A stretch of DNA of 40,765 nt from JANYCG01 sp031392945. Lineage in GTDB: Bacteria > Pseudomonadota > Gammaproteobacteria > Burkholderiales > Burkholderiaceae_C. Every line of letters begins with the position of its first letter. Position 1 is the first letter of the stretch. The translations under genes and the position numbers were made by a program. This document shows positions 9,042 to 18,081 of the stretch, one piece after another. The stretch is taken from the NCBI GenBank assembly GCA_031392945.1, contig JANMVT010000069.1:1-40765 (forward strand), read 5' to 3'. Under the pieces are notes generated by a model. That model made no database searches and was not told the DNA's origin. It saw nothing but the letters and a program-made list of their open reading frames with translations.

Positions 9042-9377
9042 GTGTTTATTTCTTCCGCTTTTGCCCAAACCGCCCCCGCTGCCGCTGCCGCAGGCGGCGA
9101 TATGCAGTCTTCCCTCATGAGCATGCTGCCCCTGGTGTTGATGTTCGTCGTGCTTTATTTTGTGATGATCCGCCCCCAGATGAAAAAGCAGAAGGAGCAT
9201 CGCAGCATGATTGAGGCGCTGGCCAAGGGGGACGAGATTGCCACGGCGGGCGGCATGCTGGGCAAAGTGACCAAGCTGGGCGACAGCTACCTCGGCCTGG
9301 AAATCGCCAGCGGTGTCGAAGTGCAGGTGCAGCGCAGCGCCGTTGTCCAGGTATTGCCCAAAGGCTCCATCAAATAG
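9042..9377 (+). CDS. yajC: YajC, Sec translocase accessory subunit
   Basis: This 111-residue inner-membrane protein copurifies with SecDF and supports preprotein translocation. The chosen start is GTG 9042, giving the family-typical M-F-I-S-S-A-F-A-Q opening, with GGAG at 9032-9035 six nt upstream. An in-frame GTG at 9030 would add four residues and lacks an SD. A single transmembrane helix (L-P-L-V-L-M-F-V-V-L-Y-F-V-M-I, about residues 29-43) is followed by R-P-Q-M-K and a cytosolic domain with G-D-E-I-A-T-A-G-G and V-Q-R-S-A-V-V-Q-V-L-P-K-G. It is 14 nt from secD and clearly cotranscribed. The tgt/queA genes that often precede yajC are not here. Confidence 0.95.
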   Translation: MFISSAFAQTAPAAAAAGGDMQSSLMSMLPLVLMFVVLYFVMIRPQMKKQKEHRSMIEALAKGDEIATAGGMLGKVTKLGDSYLGLEIASGVEVQVQRSAVVQVLPKGSIK

Positions 9378-9391
9378 TGTGACCTGACAAG

Positions 9392-11272
9392 ATGAACCGT
9401 TACCCGGTCTGGAAATACGCGATCATCCTCATCGCGTTTGTCGTCGGCGTGCTCTACACGCTGCCCAATTTTTATGGCGAAAGCCCCGCAGTGCAGGTGT
9501 CGGCGGCCAAGGCGTCGGTGAAGGTCGATGACGGCACGCGGCAAAAAGTGGAAGAAGCGCTCAAGGGCGCGGGCGTCACAGCGGAAACGGTGGCGCTGGA
9601 AGGCAGCTCGGTCAAGGCGCGTTTTGACTCATCAGAGGTGCAACTCAAGGCCAAGGACGCGATCCAGAAGGCGCTGGTGCCGGACGGTGCCAACCCCGGT
9701 TACGTGGTCGCGCTCAATCTGCTCAGCCAGTCGCCGGCATGGCTTGCCAGCCTGCGCGCAGTGCCCATGTACCTGGGCCTGGACTTGCGCGGCGGCGTGC
9801 ACTTCATGCTCCAGGTGGACATGCAGGCGGCGCTGACCAAAAAGGCCGAGTCCCTGTCGGGCGACATCCGCACCAGCCTGCGCGAGAAAAACGTGCGCCA
9901 CAGCGGCATCAGCCGAAATGGCCAGCAGATCGAAATCCGCTTTCGCGACACGGCCGCCCTGGACGCCGCGAAACGGCTCATCCAGGACCAGTTCACCGAC
10001 CTGGAAACGGCGGACGCGGCCGACGGCGCCGATTTCAAGCTGACCGCCTCCATCAAGCCGGTGTCGGCCCGCAGCGTGCAGGACCAGGCGCTCAAGCAGA
10101 ACATCACCACCCTGCACAACCGCATCAACGAGCTGGGCGTGGCCGAGCCCGTCATCCAGCAGCAGGGCCAGGACCGCATCGTGGTGCAATTGCCTGGCGT
10201 GCAGGACACCGCCAAGGCCAAGGACATTTTGGGCCGCACGGCCACATTGGAAGTGCGCATGGTCGATGAGTCCCTGGAAGCGCGCACGGCCGAAAACGGC
10301 ACAGGCGCTGTGCCGTTTGGCTCGGAGCGTTTTCTGGAACGCAGCGGGCAGGCCGTGATCGTCAAAAAGCAGGTGGTTTTCACCGGCGAGAACTTGACGG
10401 ACGCGCAGCCCGGCTTTGATTCCCAGACGCAGGAAGCCGCCGTGCACCTGACCCTGGACGCCAAAGGTGCGCGCATCTTCCGCGACGTGACGCGTGAAAG
10501 CGTGGGCAAACGCATGGCGATTCTGTTGTTTGAAAAAGGCAAGGGCGAAGTCGTGACCGCGCCGGTGATCCGCAGCGAGATCTCCGGCGGACGCGTGCAA
10601 ATCTCAGGGCGCATGACCACGACCGAGGCGGCCGACACCGCCTTGCTGCTGCGCGCCGGTTCGCTGGCCGCGCCGATGGAGATCATCGAGGAGTTGACCA
10701 TCGGCCCCAGCCTGGGCGCGGAAAACATCGCCAAGGGTTTTCACAGCGTGGCCTGGGGCTTCCTGGCGGTGGTCGCCTTCATGTGTGTTTATTACATGCT
10801 GTTTGGCGCGTTTTCCAGCATCGCCCTGGCGTTCAACCTGCTGCTGCTGGTGGCGGTGCTGTCGATGCTGCAAGCCACCCTGACCCTGCCGGGCATGGCG
10901 GCGATGGCCCTGGTGCTGGGCATGGCGATCGACGCGAATGTGCTGATCAATGAGCGGGTCCGAGAGGAGTTGCGCAACGGCGCGTCGCCGCAAGCGGCCA
11001 TCAATTCGGGTTACGACCGGGCATGGGCCACGATTCTGGACTCCAATGTCACCACCCTGATCGCAGGCCTGGCCCTGCTGGCCTTCGGTTCCGGTCCGGT
11101 GCGCGGTTTCGCCGTGGTGCATTGCCTGGGCATCCTGACCAGCATGTTTTCAGGCGTGTTCTTCTCCCGGGGCCTGGTGAACCTGTGGTACGGTCGGCAA
11201 AACAAGCTCAAGAACGTGTCGATCGGCACGGTCTGGCGGCCTGCGGCGCAAACCCAGGCCAAGCCTGGCTGA
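9392..11272 (+). CDS. secD: Protein translocase subunit SecD
   Basis: This 626-residue inner-membrane RND-type protein works with SecF to pull exported proteins across using the proton gradient. Features: an N-terminal transmembrane helix (Y-A-I-I-L-I-A-F-V-V-G-V-L), a periplasmic P1 region including L-G-L-D-L-R-G-G-V-H-F (near 128), and a cluster of membrane helices from about 455 on. The conserved A-I-D-A-N-V-L-I-N-E-R-V-R-E-E-L segment lies near 510-525. Length fits the family. The SD is weak. secF begins 22 nt downstream. Confidence 0.97.
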   Translation: MNRYPVWKYAIILIAFVVGVLYTLPNFYGESPAVQVSAAKASVKVDDGTRQKVEEALKGAGVTAETVALEGSSVKARFDSSEVQLKAKDAIQKALVPDGANPGYVVALNLLSQSPAWLASLRAVPMYLGLDLRGGVHFMLQVDMQAALTKKAESLSGDIRTSLREKNVRHSGISRNGQQIEIRFRDTAALDAAKRLIQDQFTDLETADAADGADFKLTASIKPVSARSVQDQALKQNITTLHNRINELGVAEPVIQQQGQDRIVVQLPGVQDTAKAKDILGRTATLEVRMVDESLEARTAENGTGAVPFGSERFLERSGQAVIVKKQVVFTGENLTDAQPGFDSQTQEAAVHLTLDAKGARIFRDVTRESVGKRMAILLFEKGKGEVVTAPVIRSEISGGRVQISGRMTTTEAADTALLLRAGSLAAPMEIIEELTIGPSLGAENIAKGFHSVAWGFLAVVAFMCVYYMLFGAFSSIALAFNLLLLVAVLSMLQATLTLPGMAAMALVLGMAIDANVLINERVREELRNGASPQAAINSGYDRAWATILDSNVTTLIAGLALLAFGSGPVRGFAVVHCLGILTSMFSGVFFSRGLVNLWYGRQNKLKNVSIGTVWRPAAQTQAKPG

Positions 11273-11294
11273 AATCGATTAAGGGACGGCAAAA

Positions 11295-12248
11295 ATGGAG
11301 TTTTTCAAGATTCGGCGCGACATTCCGTTCATGCGAAATGCGCTGGTGTTCAATCTCATATCGCTGGCCACGTTTCTGGCGGCGGTGTTCTTCCTGTTTT
11401 CGCGCGGCCTGCACCTGTCAGTGGAATTCACCGGCGGCACCCTGATGCAGGTGAGTTATTCGCAACCGGCCGATTTGAACTCCGTGCGCGCCACCGTGGC
11501 CGCCCTGGGCTTCACCGACGTCCAGGTGCAGAACTTCGGCACGGCGCGCGACGTGATGATCCGCATGCCCGCCATCAAAGGCGTGAGTTCCGCCCAGCAA
11601 AGCGACAAGGTTCTGGCGGCGCTGAAGACGGCGGACGCCACGGCCAGTTTGCGCCGCACCGAGTTTGTCGGGCCGCAGGTCGGCGATGAGCTGGCCACCG
11701 ACGGGCTCAAGGCCCTGGCCTTTGTGGTGGTCGGCATCATGCTTTACCTGGCGATCCGTTTCGAGTGGAAGTTCGCCGTGGCGGCGATCATCGCCAACTT
11801 GCACGACGTCATCATCATTCTCGGGTTTTTCGCGTTCTTTCAATGGGAGTTTTCGCTGCCCGTGCTGGCCGCCGTGCTGGCCGTGCTGGGTTACTCGGTC
11901 AATGAATCGGTGGTGATTTTCGACCGGATCCGCGAGAATTTCCGCCGTTACCGCAAAATGAACCCTGTGGAGATCATCGACAACGCCATCACTTCGACCA
12001 TCAGCCGAACCATCATCACCCACGGCTGCACCCAACTCATGGTGCTGTCGATGTTGTTGTTTGGCGGGCCGACTTTGCATTATTTCGCCCTGGCTTTGAC
12101 CATTGGCATATTGTTCGGCATATATTCGTCAGTGTTCGTTGCCGCCGCGATCGCCATGTGGCTGGGCATCGCCCGTGAAGACTTGATCAAGGGAAGCGCC
12201 AAAAAAGATGAAGACCCCAATGACCCCAACGCAGGCGCGACGGTTTGA
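11295..12248 (+). CDS. secF: Protein translocase subunit SecF
   Basis: This 317-residue partner of SecD has an N-terminal transmembrane helix (residues about 14-34). The V-E-F-T-G-G-T-L-M-Q-V motif follows near 43. A short periplasmic domain precedes five more helices. The characteristic Y-S-V-N-E-S-V-V-I-F-D-R-I-R-E-N lies near 196-211. G-G at 11281-11283 gives a modest SD. DUF1631 follows after 14 nt, so yajC-secD-secF-DUF1631 is probably one transcript. The C-terminus is charged (K-K-D-E-D-P-N-D-P-N), as is common in betaproteobacterial SecF. Confidence 0.97.
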   Translation: MEFFKIRRDIPFMRNALVFNLISLATFLAAVFFLFSRGLHLSVEFTGGTLMQVSYSQPADLNSVRATVAALGFTDVQVQNFGTARDVMIRMPAIKGVSSAQQSDKVLAALKTADATASLRRTEFVGPQVGDELATDGLKALAFVVVGIMLYLAIRFEWKFAVAAIIANLHDVIIILGFFAFFQWEFSLPVLAAVLAVLGYSVNESVVIFDRIRENFRRYRKMNPVEIIDNAITSTISRTIITHGCTQLMVLSMLLFGGPTLHYFALALTIGILFGIYSSVFVAAAIAMWLGIAREDLIKGSAKKDEDPNDPNAGATV

Positions 12249-12262
12249 CTGAGGCTTGACCT

Positions 12263-14794
12263 GTGGCCACCGAACGACCGCTGACCCGCACACAACTGGC
12301 ACTGGAGACGCGCAGGCGCTTCGTGACCGAGGCCGGGCGCGCCATGGTGGATCTTGGCGGCGCGGTTCAAGACCGGCTGACGGCCCTGATGAATGAAAGC
12401 GCCACTGCGCGAGAAATGCATGGCCGCCGGGACGCCTGGACGTTCTACCAAAAAGCCCGCGGCCCCTGGCTGGACGGCACGGTCAAAGCCTGGCAAAAGG
12501 CGCTCCAGCCCCCGACCGCCACCGCCATGGTGCGCATGTCCACCGACTCATTCCAGCTGGTCGGCACCGACGTCACCGAAAACAAGATACTCAGCTCGCG
12601 CCTGGTGCGTGGCGTGACTGACAAGGTGAACGTTCAACTGGACGATCTCAAAATCCGCATCCGCCGGCTTGAAGGCGGCGCCGATTTCGAAGACCAAGAC
12701 ATTCTTCGCCCGGAAGCGCTGATCCTGCCCCTGGTCGAGCAATGGTCGGCAGCGGGCATGCCACGCGATGCCTGGCCGTTTGTCCACGAAATTGTCCTGA
12801 ATTTGCTGTGCGACCGGCTTTTGGCCGCCTACACGCTCTGCAACGACCACCTGGTCCGCCATGGCGTGTTGCCGACGATTGAATTGAAAGACCGGATCAA
12901 GTTCAACGCCAACAATATGCCGGTCGCGAAAAGCCGCGGCGGCATGCGCTTGCCCGGCCAGACCGGCCCGGCGTCGACCTTTGGCATTGATTCAGGCTAC
13001 GGATCACCCTCGGGTTCGGACGGCCTGAGCGACCACGGCAGCGGGCCGCAATCCATACAACGGGGGGGGCGGCATGGCGGCGAGCCCGTCGGGTCGCAAC
13101 ACAGTTCCGGACCCCGGGCGCTGGATGCTGGCGGGTCTCATCGGCCCCAGGGGCAAGGCGCGCAACAAGCATATGGCCCGCAGGGCCATTCGGGGCAGCC
13201 TGGGCTGCATGGGTCGCAGGGGGCCCAAGGCCAGCCGTCCGGCACGGCTTACAGCAATGCCCATGACGAAACCCGCATGTTGACCTCCACCACGCCGCTG
13301 GCCAGGGCGCGCAGCCGGGCGCAAGGCGTGATCGGGCAGCTCAAGCGCCTGCTGATCGGGCGCGTCGGCGAAGAGGCTGACATCGGGTCTTACCAGATCG
13401 CCAGCCCCGCGCTGGCGGCGGCCGTTGCGCAACGCCCAGCTCCCCAGGTCGAGGTGCATGGCGATGGCCTCACCGTGGTCGATGACTACACGCCGGCGGG
13501 TGTGGCCCGGGTGGCGGGGCGCCTGCGCGAACAGACTGCCGAACTCAAGAAAAAGGCCGAGACGAAAGGTGAAAAAGCCACCATCGAGATTGTTGCCCTG
13601 ATGTTCCAGGCGATTTTGCAGGAAGACCGCATTCCGCCGGGCATCCGCGTCTGGTTCGCCCGCCTGCAAATGCCGGTGCTGCGGGTGGCGCTGGAGGAGC
13701 CGGACTTTTTTGGCACCTTGAACCACCCGGCGCGCCAGTTGATCGACCGCATGGGTTCCTGCGTCCTGGGTTTTGACGCCACGGGCGTGCAAGGAGGCGC
13801 GCTGGAAGGCGAAATCAAGCGTGTGGTGCAGGTGATCGAGCAATACCCCGAGACCGGCAAACGCGTCTACCAGCTCGTTTACGATGAATTCCAGAAGTTC
13901 CTGGCCAAATTCTTGACCGACAACGACGCCACCAAAAAAATCGTCGGCGTGGCCCAGCAGGTTGAGCAAAAAGAGACCTTGACCATCCAGTACACCATCG
14001 AGATGCGCAACATGCTCAAAGACATGGCGGTGCGAGACGAGATCCGCGAGTTCCTGTTCAAGGTCTGGGCCGAGGTGCTGGCCGTAGCGGCGGTGCGCAA
14101 GGGTCCGCAACACGCCGAAACCCTGGAACTGAAAAAATCATCCACCGACCTGGTCTGGGCCGCCAGCGCCAAGCCCAGCCGGAGCGACCGGGCGCGTGTC
14201 ATCGCGGACTTGCCCAAACTCCTGCAACGCCTGCGCGCCGGCATGTCCCTGCTGGGCTTGGCGCCATCGCAGCAAGATGCCCATATCAAGACCGTGAGCG
14301 ACACCCTGGCCGACGCCTTCCTGTCCAAAACCCAGGCGATTCCGCAAGCGCAGATCGAGGCCATGGCCAAACGCCTGGCCAATCTGGAAGACTTTGTGTC
14401 GGAAGACGGCATGGGCGATTTGCCGCTGGACGGTGAAAGCATCGAAATCATGCTGGGCATCGACGCCGCGTCCATCGACGTCATCGCCGACGGTGGCTCC
14501 AAACCCACCAACGCCATGACGGCCTGGGCGCAGGAATTGCAATTGGGGGCCTGGTTCACGCTGGATCACAGTGGCCGGGTGACTCAGGTGCAGTTTGCCT
14601 GGCGAAGCGAGCGCAAACACTTGAACCTGTTTGCCGCCAGCGATGGCCACAGCTACCTGATCCAGGCCGGGCGTCTGGCGGCCTATCTGCAGGCTGGTTT
14701 GCTGGTTCCGCAGGAAGAAGAAACCCTGACCGTGCGCGCCACGCGCGACGCTTTGACAAAGCTGGAAGCCAATCCCGAACGTTTGTTGGGTTGA
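12263..14794 (+). CDS. DUF1631 family protein of unknown function
   Basis: The protein has 843 residues with a GTG start (GAGG at 12251-12254, 8 nt upstream). DUF1631 proteins are widespread in beta- and gammaproteobacteria, are sometimes mislabelled thymidine phosphorylase, and have no established role. Two mostly helical regions (about 1-225 and 340-843) flank a low-complexity linker at about 230-333 rich in Gly, Gln, Ser and His. The C-terminal part includes W-F-T-L-D-H-S-G-R-V-T-Q-V-Q-F-A-W near 760-785, resembling a PilZ-like beta segment in these proteins; this is only a resemblance. No signal peptide or transmembrane helix is seen. It is the last gene of the sec operon and convergent with smg. 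Confidence 0.85.
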   Translation: MATERPLTRTQLALETRRRFVTEAGRAMVDLGGAVQDRLTALMNESATAREMHGRRDAWTFYQKARGPWLDGTVKAWQKALQPPTATAMVRMSTDSFQLVGTDVTENKILSSRLVRGVTDKVNVQLDDLKIRIRRLEGGADFEDQDILRPEALILPLVEQWSAAGMPRDAWPFVHEIVLNLLCDRLLAAYTLCNDHLVRHGVLPTIELKDRIKFNANNMPVAKSRGGMRLPGQTGPASTFGIDSGYGSPSGSDGLSDHGSGPQSIQRGGRHGGEPVGSQHSSGPRALDAGGSHRPQGQGAQQAYGPQGHSGQPGLHGSQGAQGQPSGTAYSNAHDETRMLTSTTPLARARSRAQGVIGQLKRLLIGRVGEEADIGSYQIASPALAAAVAQRPAPQVEVHGDGLTVVDDYTPAGVARVAGRLREQTAELKKKAETKGEKATIEIVALMFQAILQEDRIPPGIRVWFARLQMPVLRVALEEPDFFGTLNHPARQLIDRMGSCVLGFDATGVQGGALEGEIKRVVQVIEQYPETGKRVYQLVYDEFQKFLAKFLTDNDATKKIVGVAQQVEQKETLTIQYTIEMRNMLKDMAVRDEIREFLFKVWAEVLAVAAVRKGPQHAETLELKKSSTDLVWAASAKPSRSDRARVIADLPKLLQRLRAGMSLLGLAPSQQDAHIKTVSDTLADAFLSKTQAIPQAQIEAMAKRLANLEDFVSEDGMGDLPLDGESIEIMLGIDAASIDVIADGGSKPTNAMTAWAQELQLGAWFTLDHSGRVTQVQFAWRSERKHLNLFAASDGHSYLIQAGRLAAYLQAGLLVPQEEETLTVRATRDALTKLEANPERLLG

Positions 14795-14795
14795 T

Positions 14796-14836
14796 CGCAG
14801 CCGCGCGCAGCGGCGTCAATGCGCGACACGGCTGCG
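14796..14836. terminator. Possible bidirectional hairpin between convergent genes
   Basis: CGCAGCCG at 14796-14803 is an inverted repeat of CGGCTGCG at 14829-14836, spanning the tail-to-tail junction of the DUF1631 gene and smg. The right arm lies inside the smg 3' coding end. There is no T-run, so terminator function is uncertain. Confidence 0.35.
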
Positions 14837-15319
14837 GCTGTCGTCGCACAATTCATCAAGCACCAAGGCGTCAGGCTCTTCGCCGAAACGCCAGTAAACC
14901 ATCAAAACGATGAGTTTCAAATCCTCCAACGACAGGGGATACACCGGTGCCGCCATGGCCCGGTCCAGCACGATCTCGCGCATGGCGCCGGGCAAAACCT
15001 TGGACGACTCCAGAAAACTGATGAACCCCAAGCATTCGGCTCCGAGTTGATCCTGCTCGGCGATGGAATACACGCGCATGCTGCCGGGCGACCCCGGGTG
15101 GCTTGCCGACGCGGCGGTCTGCGCGCTGCCCAGGGCTGCTCCTGTGCCGGTCGGCGCGCCCTGTGTGGCCAGGTTCAGGCCGCCAAGCCAGGCCAGCGCG
15201 TCGGCGATCTCCTCGGCCTCGAAACCCACCGCGCTGAGTTTGCGTTGCAGATGCTCCGTCAGGGGGCAGGCGTCGCCGCCCCAGTAATTTTCATAAACGA
15301 AGGCCAAAACTTCAAACAT
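14816..15319 (-). CDS. smg: Smg family protein (DUF494)
   Basis: This 167-residue acidic, mostly helical protein carries family landmarks: M-F-E-V-L-A-F-V-Y-E-N-Y at the start, F-E-A-E-E-I in the middle, and E-I-V-L-D-R-A-M-A with L-E-D-L-K-L-I-V-L-M-V-Y toward the end. The molecular role is unknown. In many proteobacteria smg sits beside dprA and def/fmt, exactly as here. It lies 92 nt downstream of dprA on the same strand. A Gly/Ala/Ser-rich loop at about 52-80 is longer than in most homologues I recall. Confidence 0.9.
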   Translation of the reverse strand: MFEVLAFVYENYWGGDACPLTEHLQRKLSAVGFEAEEIADALAWLGGLNLATQGAPTGTGAALGSAQTAASASHPGSPGSMRVYSIAEQDQLGAECLGFISFLESSKVLPGAMREIVLDRAMAAPVYPLSLEDLKLIVLMVYWRFGEEPDALVLDELCDDSRSRVAH

Positions 15320-15411
15320 GGATCAATATAACGCAGAATCGCTTGATGCAGAACCGCGCCGCCCAGGGGCCCAGCCCCAGCCGCCATGAAGCCGCCTGAC
15401 CCGTGCATGCG

Positions 15412-16620
15412 TCAAGCCTTGAACAGGCGCTGGAACAGGCCGCCCGGCAGGCGTGCCACCAGGCCATCGAGCTCCAGCGTCATCAGCCCGGCTTGCAGGC
15501 TTGCTGTGTCCATGCCGGTTCGGGCTTGCAAAGCGTCCAGGCTGACGGGATCGTGGCCCAGCGTCTCCAGCAACGGGTTTTCGGCATCAAACAGACCATT
15601 GACCCCCGTTTCATCTGTGTTTTTAGCTATAAAAACAGTAGCATCATCAAGTTTCATGTCCTCCAGCACGTCCTGCGCCGACTCCACCAGTTTGGCCCCC
15701 TGGCGGATCAGGGCGTGGCAGCCGTGGGACCCAATGGCGTGAATCGACCCCGGAATCGCAAACACCTCCTTGCCCTGCTCGGCGGCCAGACGCGCGGTGA
15801 TTAGCGAGCCCGATTTCAGCGCCGCCTCCACCACCAGGGTGCCTTGCGTCAAACCGGCGATGAGCCGGTTGCGTTTGGGGAAGTTCTCCGGCAGCGGCGG
15901 TGTGCCGATCGGGTATTCGCTGATGATCAGGCCGCGCTGCGTGATGGCGTGGGCCAGGTCGCGGTGGCCCCTGGGGTAGACCCGGTCCAGGCCCGTGCCC
16001 ACGACGGCGATGGTCGCAAAGCGGCCCGGCCCGGACAGCGGGGCCAGGCCTTCCAGCGCCCCCCGGTGGGCCGCGCCGTCGATGCCCAACGCCAGGCCTG
16101 ACACCACCGTCAAACCCGCGCCGCTAAGGGCCCTGGCAAACGCGCGGGCATTTTCCAGCCCCTGCGCCGTGGGGTTGCGGCTGCCCACAATGGCGATGCT
16201 TTGGCGGCAGCTAGTTGCTATCTTTTCGGAAGCGGACAACGCATGTGGTACGGGGAAAAACGGCTCTTTTTCTTCCAAAATGCCGGCGCCTTGCAGGTAC
16301 AGCATCAAGGGCGGGTCTTCAATGTTCAGCAGGGACGCGGGGTAGTCGCCATCACCCAGGGCCACGATGCGCCGCTGGGCCAGGGCATCAGGCGCGTTCA
16401 GCCAGGCCCAGGTTGATTCGAGCAGGGTGGCCAACTGGGCCGGTTGGGCCTGCAAAGCGGCCGCGTGCACCGGGCCGACCACCTGCGCCAGCGCGGTGCT
16501 GGATTGCGCGAACAGCGCCTGCGGCAAGCCAAAGGCCGCCAGCAGTTTGCGCGCGCCGACGTTGCCGACCCCCGGCGTGAGGCTCAGGCGCAGCCAAGCC
16601 GCAAGTTCATCGCGCTGCAC
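15412..16620 (-). CDS. dprA: DNA-processing protein DprA
   Basis: This 402-residue protein loads RecA onto incoming single-stranded DNA during natural transformation. An N-terminal helix-hairpin-helix/SAM-like region (L-T-P-G-V-G-N-V-G) is followed by the Rossmann-fold core. The core carries V-G-S-R-N-P (G146-S147-R148), S-G-L-A-L-G-I-D-G-A-A-H and P-K-R-N-R-L-I-A-G-L. A C-terminal winged-helix-like domain follows (from about 335). Two copies of the window's 17-bp AT-rich element lie in frame: one just before the V-G-S-R-N-P strand, one in the linker before the C-terminal domain. The frame is intact, so it is probably functional. It lies 28 nt downstream of the LysM gene. Confidence 0.95.
   Translation of the reverse strand: MQRDELAAWLRLSLTPGVGNVGARKLLAAFGLPQALFAQSSTALAQVVGPVHAAALQAQPAQLATLLESTWAWLNAPDALAQRRIVALGDGDYPASLLNIEDPPLMLYLQGAGILEEKEPFFPVPHALSASEKIATSCRQSIAIVGSRNPTAQGLENARAFARALSGAGLTVVSGLALGIDGAAHRGALEGLAPLSGPGRFATIAVVGTGLDRVYPRGHRDLAHAITQRGLIISEYPIGTPPLPENFPKRNRLIAGLTQGTLVVEAALKSGSLITARLAAEQGKEVFAIPGSIHAIGSHGCHALIRQGAKLVESAQDVLEDMKLDDATVFIAKNTDETGVNGLFDAENPLLETLGHDPVSLDALQARTGMDTASLQAGLMTLELDGLVARLPGGLFQRLFKA
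15626..15642. repeat. 17-bp AT-rich element, copy 2 (in dprA)
   Basis: GCTATAAAAACAGTAGC is an exact match to GCTAT-N7-GTAGC. On the coding (minus) strand it helps encode D-A-T-V-F-I-A-K in the DprA interdomain linker. Confidence 0.75.
16217..16233. repeat. 17-bp AT-rich element, copy 3 (in dprA)
   Basis: GCTATCTTTTCGGAAGC encodes A-S-E-K-I-A on the minus strand, upstream of the Rossmann-fold V-G-S-R-N-P motif. It is immediately flanked by a second GCTA (AGCTAGTT). Confidence 0.6.
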
Positions 16621-16648
16621 AGGCGCCTTTGTGTCAAATCAACTCAAA

Positions 16649-17860
16649 TCAACGTGGGTTGACGGCGCGGTCGCCTACCTTGACGCCTTCCGTGATGGTC
16701 AGAATCAAGGCGTAGGAGACCCGTTCGAAGGTGCGAAACACCATCATCAGGCCGTTGCGCTCATTGGGCAGCTTGATCTCGGGGCGGGCCGGGTCGGTTT
16801 TGTCCACCACGCGAACGCCGTCTTTGAGGATCGCCAGCACGTGGCCGCTTTCCATGCCGTCCCGGCTGCCGCGGTTGATGGTCACCACCTGGTTTTGCGC
16901 CGCGTTGCGGATGGCGTCGTTGCCGTAGACGGACACCACGCGGGCGTCCACCTGGGTGCCAGGCGCGCGCGGCATGTAACTGGTCAACTGGCGCTCGGGT
17001 TCGGGCAGCAGCCGGTCGCCCACGCGCATTTCTTCTTTGGTGCCGACGATGTCGATCGTGGCCGGCACGATGTCGGTGAGCGTCTTGCCGTCTTTGTCGG
17101 TGGACTGCTCGGTCGACTCGCCGCGCACCAGGCGGGCCTTGCCGACATAACGCGCCTCATAACCCAGCACCTCGCCGGTGCCAGGGTCTTTCAAGGCGAC
17201 TGCATTGCGAAACACCCGGAAGTCCGGTTGTTTGCCCGGGCTTTCGACAAACTTGTTGTCCACCGGGCCGCGCGCGTAGGCGCGGTCGCCGGAGCTCAGG
17301 TTGACCCGGCCCTCCTGTGTGGCCACGATGCGCGGGGCGGAATTGAGCGCGGTTTCATCGATGACGATGGGCTCCGAGAGGAAGGGCTCGATGAACTGTG
17401 ACTTCAAGGTCGGGATGATTTGGTCCGACAAACTCTGCGAGCGCACACGCGGCGAGACACGCACCGTCTCCATATTGGCGTCACCGTCACCGGCGCGGCG
17501 CGTGCGCAGGGTGGCGCGGCCGTCTTTTTTGTCCAGGTACAGCTGCTGGCCGGGGTAGATGCGGTGCGGGTTCTTGATTTCAGCCATGTTCATGCCCCAC
17601 AACTCGGGCCAGCGCCACGGGCTTTTGAGGAACATGCCCGAAATCGCCCACAGGGTGTCGCCGCTTTTGACGCTGTAATTGTCCGGCGCGTTGGCGGCCA
17701 GTTCGCTCAGCGGCACGCCAGTCTGCGCGACCTGGGTCGCGGTCGATTTTTGCGTCGGCGTGACAGTGAGGTTCTGCGCCCAGGCGGGTGCTGCAAACAA
17801 CCATCCCGCCAATGCAATCGTGCTTGCAGTCAGCTTCACGCGCGCCATGTGTTTTGCCAT
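16649..17860 (-). CDS. Secreted LysM-domain peptidoglycan-binding protein
   Basis: From ATG 17860 the product has 403 residues and a clear signal peptide (M-A-K-H-M-A-R-V-K, a hydrophobic core, then A-P-A-W-A-Q, cleavage near 29). One LysM domain lies at about 61-110 (Y-S-V-K-S-G-D-T-L-W-A-I-S ... I-Y-P-G-Q-Q-L-Y-L). The remaining 290 residues form a conserved but functionally unassigned region found in Burkholderiales homologues encoded beside dprA. The frame is open upstream to 18022, but those starts place charged sequence before the signal peptide; ATG 17848 is another candidate. It heads a minus-strand operon LysM-dprA-smg and is divergent from def. Confidence 0.85.
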   Translation of the reverse strand: MAKHMARVKLTASTIALAGWLFAAPAWAQNLTVTPTQKSTATQVAQTGVPLSELAANAPDNYSVKSGDTLWAISGMFLKSPWRWPELWGMNMAEIKNPHRIYPGQQLYLDKKDGRATLRTRRAGDGDANMETVRVSPRVRSQSLSDQIIPTLKSQFIEPFLSEPIVIDETALNSAPRIVATQEGRVNLSSGDRAYARGPVDNKFVESPGKQPDFRVFRNAVALKDPGTGEVLGYEARYVGKARLVRGESTEQSTDKDGKTLTDIVPATIDIVGTKEEMRVGDRLLPEPERQLTSYMPRAPGTQVDARVVSVYGNDAIRNAAQNQVVTINRGSRDGMESGHVLAILKDGVRVVDKTDPARPEIKLPNERNGLMMVFRTFERVSYALILTITEGVKVGDRAVNPR

Positions 17861-17936
17861 TGCCTTGGGCCTTTTCGAATTCGCCATCCGTTGTATCGTC
17901 ATAGTTTGCTGCATTGCGGTTGCCGCTCGCCCTTGG

Positions 17937-17948
17937 GCGCTTAAGCGC
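17937..17948. promoter_or_regulatory. 12-bp perfect palindrome in the LysM/def divergent spacer
   Basis: GCGCTTAAGCGC sits in the 221-bp spacer (17861-18081), with further CG-rich inverted sequence around it (GCCGCTCGCCC left, GGGCGGC right). It could be an operator or a leader hairpin for the LysM gene. No confident -35/-10 pair was found for either gene. Confidence 0.35.
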
Positions 17949-18081
17949 TCGGGCGGCGACAATCTTGATAAATTACACACGATTCTGCGCTCAAGCCCTT
18001 GATTGGGCAACGTTTTCGACATCCCCGGCCTGCCACAACGCCGAAAAGTAGCGAAAATAACGACATCTTTGAAAATAAAAC

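Noticed and set aside
16367..17401. 344-codon plus-strand frame across dprA and the LysM gene
   Set aside because: It spans two well-supported minus-strand genes and has no recognisable domain.
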